Shown: positions 55,959-64,000 of the stretch, piece after piece
Layout: every line of letters begins with the position of its first letter
Position numbering within the stretch: the first letter of the stretch is position 1
DNA from: Gemmata sp051859125
GTDB taxonomy: Bacteria > Planctomycetota > Planctomycetia > Gemmatales > Gemmataceae
Assembly (NCBI RefSeq): GCF_051859125.1
Contig: NZ_JBHYGG010000112.1
Span: 76,291-140,290 of the forward strand
Reading direction: 5' to 3'
Length of the DNA stretch: 64,000 bases
The notes under the pieces: model-generated
Database searches by the model: none
The model's input: the letters and a program-made list of their open reading frames with translations, nothing else
Told to the model about the DNA's origin: nothing
Program-made: the position numbers and the translations under genes

Positions 55959-57581
55959 ATGAAGAAGCTCTTCCGCCCCCTGGCCGTCGCCACCGCGCTC
56001 GGCGTCACCGGCATCGCCGGCACCAACTTCCTCCTCGCCCAGGACAAGCCGATCAAGGCGCTCCCGGACGACGTCCGGCGGCTCCTCCCGGTCGACCCGC
56101 CCAACGGCCCCCCGGCCAAGCGGCCGGTCTCCCCGGCCGACGAGCCGCCCCCGGTCCGCAGCATCGACGAGCTCCGGCGGCCCGACCGCGGCGGTCTCGG
56201 CCCCGTCCGGGCGCCCGGCGGCGCGGCCGACTCGAAGCCCGACACCACGGTCGCCCCGGTGAAGGTCGGCGACGTGATCGCGAAGACCGACTTCGCGGTG
56301 AAGCCGAAGGACCTGAGCCCGGCGGTGAAGAAGGGGCTCGAGTACCTCGTGAAGGGCCAGCAGGACGACGGCGGGTGGAACCAGGGCGGCGGGTGGCGGA
56401 ACGGCACCGGCGGCGGCCGGGTCGAGGGCGCGAAGGTCGAGGACCCGTCGGACATCGGCAACACCTGCTTCGTGCTCCTCGCGCTCCTGCGGGCCGGCAG
56501 CACGGCCACCGAGGGCGAGTACAAGGACGCGGTGCAGAAGGGGCTGAAGTACGTCATCGCCCGGGTCGAGAAGGCCGACAAGGACTCGCTGTACGTCACC
56601 GACGTCCGCGGCACCCAGCTCCAGAGCAAGATCGGCAACTACGTCGACACGTTCCTCGTGAACCTCGTGCTGGCCGAGTTCCGCGGCAAGTCCGGCGACC
56701 AGGAGAAGCAACTCGTCGCGGCGCTCGAGAAGACGATGACCAAGATCGTGCGGCACCAGACGGCCGACGGCGGGTTCGCCGGGAACAACGGGTGGGCCAC
56801 GACGCTCTCGATGGGCATCTGCAACAAGAGCCTCGTGCGGGCCAAGGAGCGCGGCGCGGTCGTGGACGACAAGGCGCTGGCCCGGGTGCTGGCGCAGGCG
56901 AAGAGTTCCGTCGACAACACCGCCCCGGTCGCGGCCGCGGACCCGAAGCCGGCCGGCCCCGGCGGGGTCGCGGCGGCCCCCCCGGCGGTGGCCGCGATGG
57001 CCGGCAAGGCCGGTGACGCGGGCGTCGCCCTGTACCGCGTCGGCCAGGGGGCCGGCAACTACCAGGACGTCGTCAACAGCCTCCGGCTCGACGCCGAGAA
57101 GGCCCGCAAGGTGCTCGCCGACGACAAGGCCCCGAAGGACGAGCGGGACCGCGCCGAGAAGAAGCTCGAAGAGGTGAAGGTCGCCGAGGTCCAGAACGAC
57201 AAGGTGCAGGCCGACCTCGCCAAGAACGTCCGCAACGACAACTTCGTCGCCGGGTTCGGCAACAACGGCGGCGAGGAGTTCCTGAGCTTCATGAACATCA
57301 GCGAGACCCTCGTGCTCCTCGGCGGCAAGGACTGGGACGACTGGGACGCCAAGATGGTCAAGGGGCTCGAAAAGGCCCAGGACAAGGACGGGAGCTGGCA
57401 GGGGCACCACTGCATCACCGGCAAGACGTTCTGCACCGCCGGCGCGCTGCTCGTCCTGCTCGCCGACCGCACCCCGTTCCCGACCGAGGTCATCAAGGCC
57501 GCTCGCGAGAAGAAGGAGGCCAAGCCGGCCGAGCCGAAGACGGGCGAGTCGCAGCCGGGCGGCCCGGCACCCGCGAAGTGA
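55959..57581 (+). CDS. Secreted prenyltransferase/squalene-oxidase-repeat protein, 540 aa
   Basis: A 540-residue protein with an N-terminal membrane/signal segment (MKKLFRPLAVATALGVTG), a Pro-rich linker and an alpha/alpha toroid of prenyltransferase/squalene-cyclase-type repeats: KKGLEYLVKGQQDDGGWNQG near residue 125, KIVRHQTADGGFAGNNGW near 265 and KAQDKDGSWQGHHCITG near 470. Catalytic residues of true cyclases (DxDD) are not evident. It probably acts as an envelope protein with the closely similar lipoprotein downstream. Confidence 0.75.
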   Translation: MKKLFRPLAVATALGVTGIAGTNFLLAQDKPIKALPDDVRRLLPVDPPNGPPAKRPVSPADEPPPVRSIDELRRPDRGGLGPVRAPGGAADSKPDTTVAPVKVGDVIAKTDFAVKPKDLSPAVKKGLEYLVKGQQDDGGWNQGGGWRNGTGGGRVEGAKVEDPSDIGNTCFVLLALLRAGSTATEGEYKDAVQKGLKYVIARVEKADKDSLYVTDVRGTQLQSKIGNYVDTFLVNLVLAEFRGKSGDQEKQLVAALEKTMTKIVRHQTADGGFAGNNGWATTLSMGICNKSLVRAKERGAVVDDKALARVLAQAKSSVDNTAPVAAADPKPAGPGGVAAAPPAVAAMAGKAGDAGVALYRVGQGAGNYQDVVNSLRLDAEKARKVLADDKAPKDERDRAEKKLEEVKVAEVQNDKVQADLAKNVRNDNFVAGFGNNGGEEFLSFMNISETLVLLGGKDWDDWDAKMVKGLEKAQDKDGSWQGHHCITGKTFCTAGALLVLLADRTPFPTEVIKAAREKKEAKPAEPKTGESQPGGPAPAK

Positions 57582-57603
57582 CCAGCGCGTGTAGTAAGAC
57601 AGA

Positions 57604-57738
57604 AAGCGATGGCACGCGGACGACGCGGATGAAAGACAAGATGAGGAGCCGATCAGATGAAGACCGGTCTTTGAAATGCGGTCCTGTCTGATCCTCTTGA
57701 TCCGGTCTTTCGTCCGCGTCGTCCGCGTGCCATCGCTT
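57604..57738. repeat. Interspersed repeat, GCGATGGCACGCGGACGACG family
   Basis: Arms 57604-57637 and 57705-57738 match in inverted orientation at 33 of 34 bases around a 67-base centre. It lies between two co-directional toroid-protein genes. Confidence 0.8.
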
Positions 57739-57771
57739 CGCTTCCCAACGCCCCGTCGCAGGAACCCCGTC

Positions 57772-59094
57772 ATGCGTCGCGCCCTCCCCGCCCTCGCCGC
57801 GTTCCTCTGTCTCGCCGGGTGCTCGCGCGGCCCGGCTCCCGTCCCCGACGTCGTGGTCACCGCCCCAACCGACGACGGCATCCCGGCCCCGCGGCCCGTC
57901 ACCCGCAGGCCCGCGAGCGAGGCGCTCGCCCACGGCGTGACCCACCTCCTCTCGAAGCAAAGCGGCGACGGCGCGTGGCGGTCGGACGTGTACGCCACGT
58001 TCAAGGACGGCACCGCCCTCACGCCGTTCGCCGTGGTCGCGCTCCAGGAGGCGCACGACGCCGGCGCCCGCACCCCCGCGGTCGAGGCGGCCATCACGAA
58101 GGGCGTCGCGTGGCTCGCGAAGCTGTCCCGCAAGGACGGCACCATCGACCCCGGACCGGACGGGCTCGACTACCCGCTGTACACGGCCGCGCTCGCGATC
58201 AAGGCGTACTCGCACCCGACGGCGCACAACTTCCTCGTGGCCCGCGACGGGTGGGTGAAGTACCTCAAGGAGCGGCAACTGACCGAGGCGCTCGGGTGGA
58301 AGCCGAACGAGAAGCCGTACGGCGGGTGGGGCTACTGCCGCGTGCTGCCGAAGAAGCCCGAGCCGAACGCCATCGCCCCGGCGCTGATCGAGTCGAACCT
58401 CTCTGCCACGCTGTTCGCGCTCGACGCGCTCAAGACCGCCGGCGAACTCGACGACGCCACCGCGAAGGCGGCGGTTCTGTTCGTGCGCCGGTGTCACAAC
58501 TACTGGCCGTTCGTGACGCTTCAAATCAAAGGCATCGACGGCGGGTTCCACTTCATCTACGACGACCCGACTCGCAACAAGGCCGGGATCGTACCGTTCC
58601 GAGATGCCCCGCCCGGGCTCAAGCTCGACATGAAGCACGCCTTCCGACCCGAACCGGCTGTGGAACCGGAACCGGGTCCGTCGCACACTTTCAACTCCTA
58701 CGGGAGCGCGACCGCGGATGGGGTTCGCGCCTTGGCGATCTGCGATCGGGGTGCGGGAGATGATCCCCTGCGTCCACTTGTCGCTCGCTGGTGGCTCGAA
58801 CAACACTTCCGCGCCGACACGCACCCGGGCACCTACGTGAAGGCGCACGAGCCGAACCGCGAGGCGGTGTACTTCTACTACGCCGCGTCGGCCGCCAAGG
58901 CGTTCCGCGACCTCAAGCTGGCGCTGCCCGACGGGCGCTCCTGGGCCGACGAGTTGTCGCGCGAGTTGGTGCTGCGGCAGAAGCCCGACGGGAGCTGGGT
59001 GAACGCGGTCGAGTTGGTCCGCGAGAACGACCCGCTCGTCGCAACGTGCAGCGCGGTGTCGGCGCTCGCGACCTGCGCCACGCCCCGACCGTGA
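57772..59094 (+). CDS. Prenyltransferase/squalene-oxidase-repeat lipoprotein, 440 aa
   Basis: A 440-residue protein with signal peptide and lipobox (ALAAFLCLAGCSRG, Cys near residue 17) followed by alpha-toroid repeats: GVTHLLSKQSGDGAWRSDVY near residue 55, KGVAWLAKLSRKDGTIDPG near 105, AYGGWGYCRV-like GGWGYCRVLP near 185 and LVLRQKPDGSWVN near 405. It is a diverged paralogue of the gene upstream and probably anchored in an envelope membrane. Exact role unknown. ATG 57772 with AGGA upstream. Confidence 0.75.
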   Translation: MRRALPALAAFLCLAGCSRGPAPVPDVVVTAPTDDGIPAPRPVTRRPASEALAHGVTHLLSKQSGDGAWRSDVYATFKDGTALTPFAVVALQEAHDAGARTPAVEAAITKGVAWLAKLSRKDGTIDPGPDGLDYPLYTAALAIKAYSHPTAHNFLVARDGWVKYLKERQLTEALGWKPNEKPYGGWGYCRVLPKKPEPNAIAPALIESNLSATLFALDALKTAGELDDATAKAAVLFVRRCHNYWPFVTLQIKGIDGGFHFIYDDPTRNKAGIVPFRDAPPGLKLDMKHAFRPEPAVEPEPGPSHTFNSYGSATADGVRALAICDRGAGDDPLRPLVARWWLEQHFRADTHPGTYVKAHEPNREAVYFYYAASAAKAFRDLKLALPDGRSWADELSRELVLRQKPDGSWVNAVELVRENDPLVATCSAVSALATCATPRP

Positions 59095-59117
59095 AGCACC
59101 CGAACCCGGGGTTGGTA

Positions 59118-59242
59118 CCATCGGTCCCAGGGTTCACACCCTGGGCTACGGACTGTCGTCCCTCCGGGACTCCGAGCACTGAGCCCCCGAACGGGGGCGG
59201 CCGCGTGCCCCAGGGTGCCAACCCCGGGGCACGTGGTCCCCC
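59118..59242. repeat. Interspersed repeat, CCCAGGG family, copy 3
   Basis: CCCAGGGTTCACACCCTGGG at the left and CCCCAGGGTGCCAACCCCGG at the right, with the GTCCCTCCGGGACTC hairpin inside. It fills most of the 222-base gap before the cytochrome gene. Confidence 0.7.
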
Positions 59243-59316
59243 ACGTCGCGGCATGGGATGTGCTTCTTCGGACCTTACGGTGGGTTCCCACCTTTCTCCC
59301 AGGTCCGGAGGACTCC

Positions 59317-60846
59317 ATGCCACCTACGACGAAGCCCGCGGCCCTCTTCGCGGCCGGCCTCCTGTTCGGCAGCGCGTTTCTCATCGCCCGGCCGGACGAC
59401 AAGACCAGGCCCGTCCGCGACCCGGCCGCCGAGGCCGTCGCCGCCAAAGCCGCACCGGTCGAGCGGCCCGAGCAGAAGGAAACGGCGCACGACAAGTCCG
59501 AGAAGTTCGACTGGAAGAAGCCCGCCCCCCTGACGCCGGCGCTCAAGGACCAGCCCAACGGCGGCCGCATCACCGGGTTCGAGTTCTCCCGCGACCCGCT
59601 CGGGGCCGACCACCCGTTCCAGACGCTCGCCGAGGTCATGAAGAAGGAGTCGGAGGCGCGGCCAAAGGTGGCGGCGGCCCAGCGGAAGCTCCTCGAGGCC
59701 CGGTACGACCTCAAGCCGAAGTTCGACGAGGCCACGAAGATGGCCCGCGGCAAGCCGCTGTGCGTCGGCCCGACCGCGAGGCTCGCCGAGGGCGTGACGT
59801 GGGAGAAGCTCGCGGGCATGTCGCCGGCCGAGGTCAAGAAGGCCGGCGCGTTCCCGTACCCGTCGCTGCCGCACCCGCTCCACGCGAACGGCGGGCAGGT
59901 GTTCCCCGCCATGCAGATCAAGATGTTCCCGCGGCTGGAGCGGTTCGACGTCGAGTTCGACCTGCCCGAAGAGTTCCTCCCCGAGTTCCCGCCCGCGATG
60001 TTCCTCCAGCAGCGGCCGGAGCTGGGCGACGTGTCCCGCGGCCAGGTGATCCACCTGGGCAACTTCCGCGAGCTGCTCAAGGAGATCATGACGCCGGTCC
60101 AGCTCGAGGGCATGCGGGTGCTGCTGACGCCGCTGCCCCAGGAGGAGTTCAACCTGACCGACGACCGCAAGACCCCGCACCCGCAGATGGGGGTCGCGTG
60201 CTTCGACTGCCACGTCAACGGTCACACCACGGCGCAGTTCCACCTGAGCCCGGACATCCGCCCGCAGGAGCGCCGGTTCCGGCTCGACACGACCAGCCTC
60301 CGCGGCGTGTTCAACCAGCAGATCCACGGGAGCAAGCGGAGCATCCGGTCGCTCGACGACTTCACCGAGTTCGAGCAGCGGACCGCGTACTTCAACGGCG
60401 ACCCGATCCGGGCGGCCAAGAAGGGGATGCAGGAGATCCCGCGGCTGAACATCCCGCACGCGTCGCAGGCCCAGGCGATGCTCGACTTCCCCCCGGCCCC
60501 GAAGCTGAACCTGCTCGGCCGCCTCGACCCGAAGAGGGCCAGCGACAGCGAGAAGCGCGGCGAGGAGGTGTTCTTCGGGAAGGGCAAGTGCGCGGTGTGC
60601 CACCCGGCCCCGTTCTACCTCGACCACCAGATGCACGACCTGCACCTGGAGCGGTTCCTCGACGAGCCGGGCGACGGGCCGATCAAGAGCTTCACCCTCC
60701 GCGGCATCAAGGAGAGCCCGCCGTACCTGCACGACGGCCGGTGCCTGACGCTGGAGGACACGGTCGAGTTCTTCAACCTCGTGCTGGAGCTGAACCTGAC
60801 CGCGGCCGAGAAGGCCGACCTCGTCGCGTTCCTGAAGTGCCTGTGA
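59317..60846 (+). CDS. Secreted c-type cytochrome, di-haem peroxidase-like, 509 aa
   Basis: A 509-residue protein with a signal segment (AALFAAGLLFGSAFLIARP) and two CxxCH haem sites, CFDCH near residue 295 and CAVCH near 425. The C-terminal part (DEPGDGPIKSFTLRGIKESP, PYLHDGRCLTLEDTVEFFN) matches di-haem cytochrome c peroxidase/MauG-like proteins. The first 230 residues are an unusual extension. It likely works in periplasmic electron transfer, possibly with the toroid proteins upstream. GGAGG lies before ATG 59317. Confidence 0.85.
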   Translation: MPPTTKPAALFAAGLLFGSAFLIARPDDKTRPVRDPAAEAVAAKAAPVERPEQKETAHDKSEKFDWKKPAPLTPALKDQPNGGRITGFEFSRDPLGADHPFQTLAEVMKKESEARPKVAAAQRKLLEARYDLKPKFDEATKMARGKPLCVGPTARLAEGVTWEKLAGMSPAEVKKAGAFPYPSLPHPLHANGGQVFPAMQIKMFPRLERFDVEFDLPEEFLPEFPPAMFLQQRPELGDVSRGQVIHLGNFRELLKEIMTPVQLEGMRVLLTPLPQEEFNLTDDRKTPHPQMGVACFDCHVNGHTTAQFHLSPDIRPQERRFRLDTTSLRGVFNQQIHGSKRSIRSLDDFTEFEQRTAYFNGDPIRAAKKGMQEIPRLNIPHASQAQAMLDFPPAPKLNLLGRLDPKRASDSEKRGEEVFFGKGKCAVCHPAPFYLDHQMHDLHLERFLDEPGDGPIKSFTLRGIKESPPYLHDGRCLTLEDTVEFFNLVLELNLTAAEKADLVAFLKCL

Positions 60847-61016
60847 CGTGTTGCCGGTGACCGCGGCCGGCGGGTCCGTGTCTGGTTCTGGTCCGGACGA
60901 GACACCGACCGCTCGGGTCCGGGAGGACCCGTCAGCCTCGGGCCATCCGCTCCGGCACCCGAGTTGCTGAGTCATCCCCCGTCCGTGTGGTCCGATCACA
61001 CCCAAGGAGAACCGAC

Positions 61017-61283
61017 GTGGCGAACGCAACTCAATTCCCGATGACGCACCAGGGCGTCCGCGACCTGGACAACCCGGTCCGGCCGGGCCGCAGCCGGGTG
61101 AACGTGGGGCCGAACGAGCGGGTGGCGTCGTCCCTGGGCGGGGCGGTGCTCGCGGGCGCGGGCCTGGGCCAGGGCGGGCTGCTGGGGCTCGCACTGGCGG
61201 CCCTCGGCGCGTCGCTGATCTACCGCGGCCAGACCGGGCACTGCTCGCTGTACTCCGCGGCCGGCGTCAACACCGCGCGGTGA
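61017..61283 (+). CDS. DUF2892-like small membrane protein, 88 aa
   Basis: An 88-residue protein starting at GTG 61017 after AAGGAGA. VNVGPNERVASSLGGAVLAG and GGLLGLALAALGASLIYRG form two hydrophobic segments with Gly motifs, and GHCSLYSAAGVNTAR ends it, as in DUF2892/YgaP-C-type inner-membrane proteins. Function unknown; some relatives are fused to rhodanese domains. Confidence 0.8.
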   Translation: MANATQFPMTHQGVRDLDNPVRPGRSRVNVGPNERVASSLGGAVLAGAGLGQGGLLGLALAALGASLIYRGQTGHCSLYSAAGVNTAR

Positions 61284-61307
61284 TTCTCCCGAACCACGGG
61301 AACGCGA

Positions 61308-61335
61308 CAGGGCCGGGGATCACTCCCCGGCCCTG
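61308..61335. terminator. Stem-loop between convergent genes
   Basis: CAGGGCCGGGGA and TCCCCGGCCCTG form a 12-bp stem with a TCAC loop, extended by ACGGG/CCCGT. It lies 25 bases after the DUF2892-like gene and faces the DUF1559 gene, so it may end both. No U-run is present. Confidence 0.5.
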
Positions 61336-61446
61336 CCCGTTGCGCCGCGGCTGTGAGCGTCAACCGCGGCGAGTGAATCGGGCGGGATGGGTGAGGGGCG
61401 ACCACCTGGACCTCGTGCCGATCACGTTGCCTCGTTCCGCGGGCTC

Positions 61447-62394
61447 TCAGAGGTCGCCCGCCACCTCGCCGCCGGCCCGGGTGCCGGCCCCCAGCCACGC
61501 GGTCGGGTCGACACCGTCACGGACGAACCGCACCGAGCCGTCGGCCATCGCGGCGTTCACCCCGCCCGTGTGCCGGCTCCGCGCCAGGACGAGCAGGTCG
61601 GTGCCGCTCGCCGCCTCGCACGGGGCGGTCGGGATGCTCTGGCAGTGGTTCACCCGGTCGCTCACCGTCTTCGAGTTCGGCGTCCCCATCGTGCTGAACA
61701 GCACGCCGCCCGACCGGGCGTTGTTCCAGATCCGCCCGCGGGTGTCGTGCCCGGCCGCGTCGGGCGACAGCACGATCTCGCTCACCAGCACCGTGTTCGA
61801 GGTGCCGTCGGTGACCCCCAAGAGCGTGACCCGCAGGGCCGGGTTCGGCGAGAACACCCCGTTGAGCGACTGGAACGCGGCGGTGCCGCTCGACCCGTTG
61901 AACCGCGTGTTCCCGGCACAGGCGACGAAGTTCGAGTGGAACCCCTGGTTGCCCGCGAACGTGGTGGTCTTCGGCGACGCCGGGTCCGACGTGCAGGTGA
62001 GGAACGGGATCGGCGTCGGGGCGTACTGCGCCGTCGGGGCGACGGCGTAGAGGGCGTTGGTCGCGCCGACGTCGATGACGGCCTGACCCATCGTGGGCTG
62101 CTCGATGTACGGGAGCAGGTAGTGGCACCACACGCGGCGGTCCTCGCCGGAGTAGGCCGCGCCGTCGGACCCGACGGCGTTGTTCATCCCCGCGGGGAGG
62201 GCGTTGGTCGCGTCGTGGAAGTTGTGGGCCGCGAGCGCGACCTGCTTCATGCTGTTCTGGCACTTCGCCCGTGCGGCCGCCTCGCGGACCTTCTGCACCG
62301 CCGGGAGCAGGAGCCCGATCAGGACCGCGATGATCGCGATGACGACGAGCAGCTCGATCAGCGTGAACCCGCGGGCCGCAGGGGACGGCTTCAT
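61447..62394 (-). CDS. DUF1559 pseudopilin-like protein, 315 aa
   Basis: A 315-residue protein with a type IV pilin-like N-terminus (RGFTLIELLVVIAIIAVLIG) preceded by a short leader with Gly-Phe cleavage site, then LLPAVQKVREAAARAKCQNS and the DUF1559 signatures NFHDATNALPAGMN, GVTDGTSNTVLVSE and C-terminal HTGGVNAAMADGSVRFV. DUF1559 genes are extremely numerous in planctomycetes and the proteins probably sit in the envelope, though their job is unknown. Confidence 0.92.
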   Translation of the reverse strand: MKPSPAARGFTLIELLVVIAIIAVLIGLLLPAVQKVREAAARAKCQNSMKQVALAAHNFHDATNALPAGMNNAVGSDGAAYSGEDRRVWCHYLLPYIEQPTMGQAVIDVGATNALYAVAPTAQYAPTPIPFLTCTSDPASPKTTTFAGNQGFHSNFVACAGNTRFNGSSGTAAFQSLNGVFSPNPALRVTLLGVTDGTSNTVLVSEIVLSPDAAGHDTRGRIWNNARSGGVLFSTMGTPNSKTVSDRVNHCQSIPTAPCEAASGTDLLVLARSRHTGGVNAAMADGSVRFVRDGVDPTAWLGAGTRAGGEVAGDL

Positions 62395-62487
62395 CTCGGA
62401 ACCCTCGTGGGGGGTGGATTCGATCTGCAAGGGTGATGGCACCCCGCCGCCGAACCTTTCACGAGCGTTCCGAATTTTGTCGGTCGG

Positions 62488-62949
62488 TCAGCCGAAGTCG
62501 TACACCGTCACGGCCACGCCGCGGCCGCAGAGGTGCTCCTCGACGAGCGGCTCGATCCGCGACCACTCGCCGCCGGCCAGCCCGCACCCGATCCGCGGCA
62601 TGTGGACCGACGCACCGAGTTCGAGTGCCTTCTGGGCCACGTGTCGCAAACACGCGGCGACCGCGGCGTAGCGGATCGGCGGGCCGGAACTCCCGGTCCT
62701 CACGCCCCGCTGCCCGACCATGTTGGCGACCCAGATGTGCGGCTCGACCTGAACGAACTGAACCTCACCGAGCTTCAACCCGGCGGCCGCCCACGTCCGG
62801 TACGCGGCCTCGGGCTCCTTCCAGCGCCGGGAGACGGCCAGGACGAACCCTTTGCCCCACTTCCCGAGGTCGTTGCAGACGTGGCACACGATCTTGGTGC
62901 CACGCGCCTGCGGGCACGTGGCATCGCCCTTGAGACATGTAATGACCAT
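62488..62949 (-). CDS. Macrodomain protein (ADP-ribose-binding), 153 aa
   Basis: A 153-residue macrodomain: CLKGDATCPQARGTKIVCHV, NDLGKWGKGFVLAVSRRW (ADP-ribose loop), VANMVGQRGVRTGS, then VHMPRIGCGLAGGEWSRIE (second loop). This resembles the Poa1/ALC1-like branch that removes ADP-ribose from phosphate or protein ends. No toxin such as DarT lies beside it. Likely a cytoplasmic ADP-ribose hydrolase or reader. Confidence 0.85.
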   Translation of the reverse strand: MVITCLKGDATCPQARGTKIVCHVCNDLGKWGKGFVLAVSRRWKEPEAAYRTWAAAGLKLGEVQFVQVEPHIWVANMVGQRGVRTGSSGPPIRYAAVAACLRHVAQKALELGASVHMPRIGCGLAGGEWSRIEPLVEEHLCGRGVAVTVYDFG

Positions 62950-63062
62950 TTCCCCTCCGAGGTATGAACCTCAGACGGGGACACCGGCGCACCGGCCCAC
63001 GTTCGCAGCGGGCGGGCAGAACCTCATGTGCTGGAGAGGAGAGGTGCGGCGCAGAGGGGGCG

Positions 63063-63446
63063 TCACTCCCAGGCCCAGCGGCTGCGGGGGACGAGGATGA
63101 ACCCGCCGGCGACGGGGAACCGGTCGTACCGCCCGACCCGCTCGGGCGGGCCGCTCACGGCCATCGTGTCGCCGCGGCGGAGGACGGTGCCCGGGGGCGG
63201 CGGCTCGCTCGTGCCCGCGGCGTACACCCGGCACGCGAACGTCGTGGTCATGCGGATCCGCTCGCGGCCGGTGACGACGACGTGCCGCCCGCAGACCGTT
63301 CGGCCGGCCAGGTGGTAGAGCGTGTGCGCCCAGCACCCGCACGTGTCGCACGGCCGCTCGGCACCGTCCTCCCGCGTGTACACCCGCCCGTCCGTGCCCC
63401 GATAAACTCCGCGGACGCTCGTGGGCTTCAGGCGTACAGTCGGCAT
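63063..63446 (-). CDS. Hypothetical protein with CxxC pair, 127 aa
   Basis: A 127-residue protein, MPTVRLKPTSVRGVYRGTDG at the start. RPCDTCGCWAHTLYHLAG near residue 32 and VCGRHVV near 51 suggest a small zinc site. The C-terminal half is beta-rich (GDTMAVSGPPERVGRYDRF). Not recognised. The 113-base gap to the macrodomain gene has no feature. Confidence 0.6.
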   Translation of the reverse strand: MPTVRLKPTSVRGVYRGTDGRVYTREDGAERPCDTCGCWAHTLYHLAGRTVCGRHVVVTGRERIRMTTTFACRVYAAGTSEPPPPGTVLRRGDTMAVSGPPERVGRYDRFPVAGGFILVPRSRWAWE

Positions 63447-63681
63447 GCCGCGGTCCTCGGTGTGACGGGCGAGTTGAACGGTTTAGGGCGCGGGTGCCGG
63501 CGCGTCAAACGCGCGGGCCCCACAACGCCGGAAGGGGCCGGCCGGTATCGGCTTGCGGGTCGCGCCGATTTTTCCGCGCAACCGCCGGCCCCCCGGGCGT
63601 CTCACGGGCGGCTCATCCGCGTCTCAGCGGCGCTTCATGGACCCCGGCTATCTTGGCGGTGCCCGCGACGGAGACCGTGCA
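63447..63681. other. Gene-free gap without clear features
   Basis: No credible coding frame, RNA or strong palindrome was seen between the two divergent genes at its ends. It presumably holds their promoters. Confidence 0.4.
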
Positions 63682-63900
63682 ATGCTGCTGACCGCTCTCG
63701 CCGTGATCTGCCCGCCGCTCGCCGTCCTGGCGACCGGGGACCGGTCCGCGGCCGCCGCCAACCTCGGGCTGACGATGTGCCTGTACGTGCCCGGCCTGAC
63801 GCACGCCCTCGGCGTGGTGGACCGCCACGCCACCGCCCGCCGGTACTCGGCCGTCATGCGGGCGCTCGACCGCTCCGCGCTGGCGCGCGGCCGGGTGTGA
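63682..63900 (+). CDS. Pmp3/YqaE-like small membrane protein, 72 aa
   Basis: A 72-residue protein with two hydrophobic segments: LLTALAVICPPLAVLATGDR and NLGLTMCLYVPGLTHALGVV, then a basic tail. The order and the CPPLAV and PGLTHA motifs match the Pmp3/YqaE (UPF0057) family of small stress-related membrane proteins. The ATG 63682 is preferred over an upstream in-frame start because the extension lacks family features. Confidence 0.78.
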   Translation: MLLTALAVICPPLAVLATGDRSAAAANLGLTMCLYVPGLTHALGVVDRHATARRYSAVMRALDRSALARGRV

Positions 63901-63944
63901 CGCCGAGTTGCTGTGTTGAAATCCGTCGCCTCACGCGGGCCGCC

Positions 63945-64000
63945 ACGGAGGGCGGCCCCTACGAACCAAAAGCTGAGATCTGGTAGGGGCCGCCCTCCGT
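63945..64000. repeat. Palindromic repeat, ACGGAGGGCGGCCCCTAC family, cut by the edge
   Basis: Arms ACGGAGGGCGGCCCCTAC (63945-63962) and GTAGGGGCCGCCCTCCGT (63983-64000) are perfect inverted copies; the element may continue beyond the window. Confidence 0.7.

Noticed and set aside
62488..62949. DarG antitoxin of a DarTG system
   Set aside because: The macrodomain has no neighbouring DarT-like ADP-ribosyltransferase and lacks the DarG C-terminal domain.

Overview
The window looks like a chromosome segment from a Gemmataceae planctomycete. It is GC-rich throughout, carries TIGR02996 repeat-companion domains, a DUF1559 pseudopilin-like protein, a DUF1501 protein, long leucine-rich-repeat lipoproteins and prenyltransferase/squalene-oxidase-like repeat proteins, and is rich in palindromic interspersed repeats. 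It falls into two different halves.

Positions 1 to about 29,180 are the right-hand part of an integrated tailed-phage genome next to a tRNA-Ala(GGC) gene. Almost every gene is on the minus strand, packed end to end with ATGA, GTGA or TGATG overlaps, and is transcribed right to left. In that order it has: a tyrosine integrase; a control region with a winged-helix protein, a divergent pair of plus-strand genes (a small helical protein and a DUF3862-like lipoprotein) and an excisionase-like HTH protein; a recombination block (RecT, a DUF669-like protein, a RecD2-like helicase interrupted by a 394-residue intein, an ERCC4 nuclease); a modification block (N6-adenine methyltransferase, C5-cytosine methyltransferase with seven internal repeats, ASCH protein, D12-class adenine methylase, HNH endonuclease); small host-flavoured genes (two TIGR02996 proteins, DUF4326, a CxxCxGxG zinc protein); a replication block (AEP primase and D5-type SF3 helicase); an iteron-like inverted array; a lower-GC HNH island; and the start of the packaging/head genes (TerL, a small connector-like gene, and a gene start running off the left edge where a portal gene is expected). 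The structural genes and the other attachment site would lie left of the window.

Positions about 29,180 to 64,000 are ordinary planctomycete chromosome: ferritin-like protein, two LRR lipoproteins, secreted aldose 1-epimerase, YjhG-type sugar-acid dehydratase, double-FKBP isomerase, small kinase, SnoaL-like and STAS-like proteins, WD40 protein, NUDIX hydrolase, Ser/Thr kinase with an ABC-permease-like membrane protein and an AAA ATPase, VWA protein, Uma2 nuclease, DUF1501, DUF4058, two prenyltransferase-like proteins followed by a c-type cytochrome, DUF1559, a macrodomain protein and small membrane proteins. This half is littered with about ten families of palindromic repeats that I did not find in the phage half. 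One copy is inserted in frame in a gene and another has removed a gene's stop codon.

The points most worth a second look are the iteron-like array beside the primase/helicase pair, the intein in the helicase motor, the seven-repeat C5 methyltransferase, two T-arm-bearing tRNA-like relics in the phage operon, and the palindromic attachment region between integrase and tRNA. Functions are read from motifs; no database search was run.
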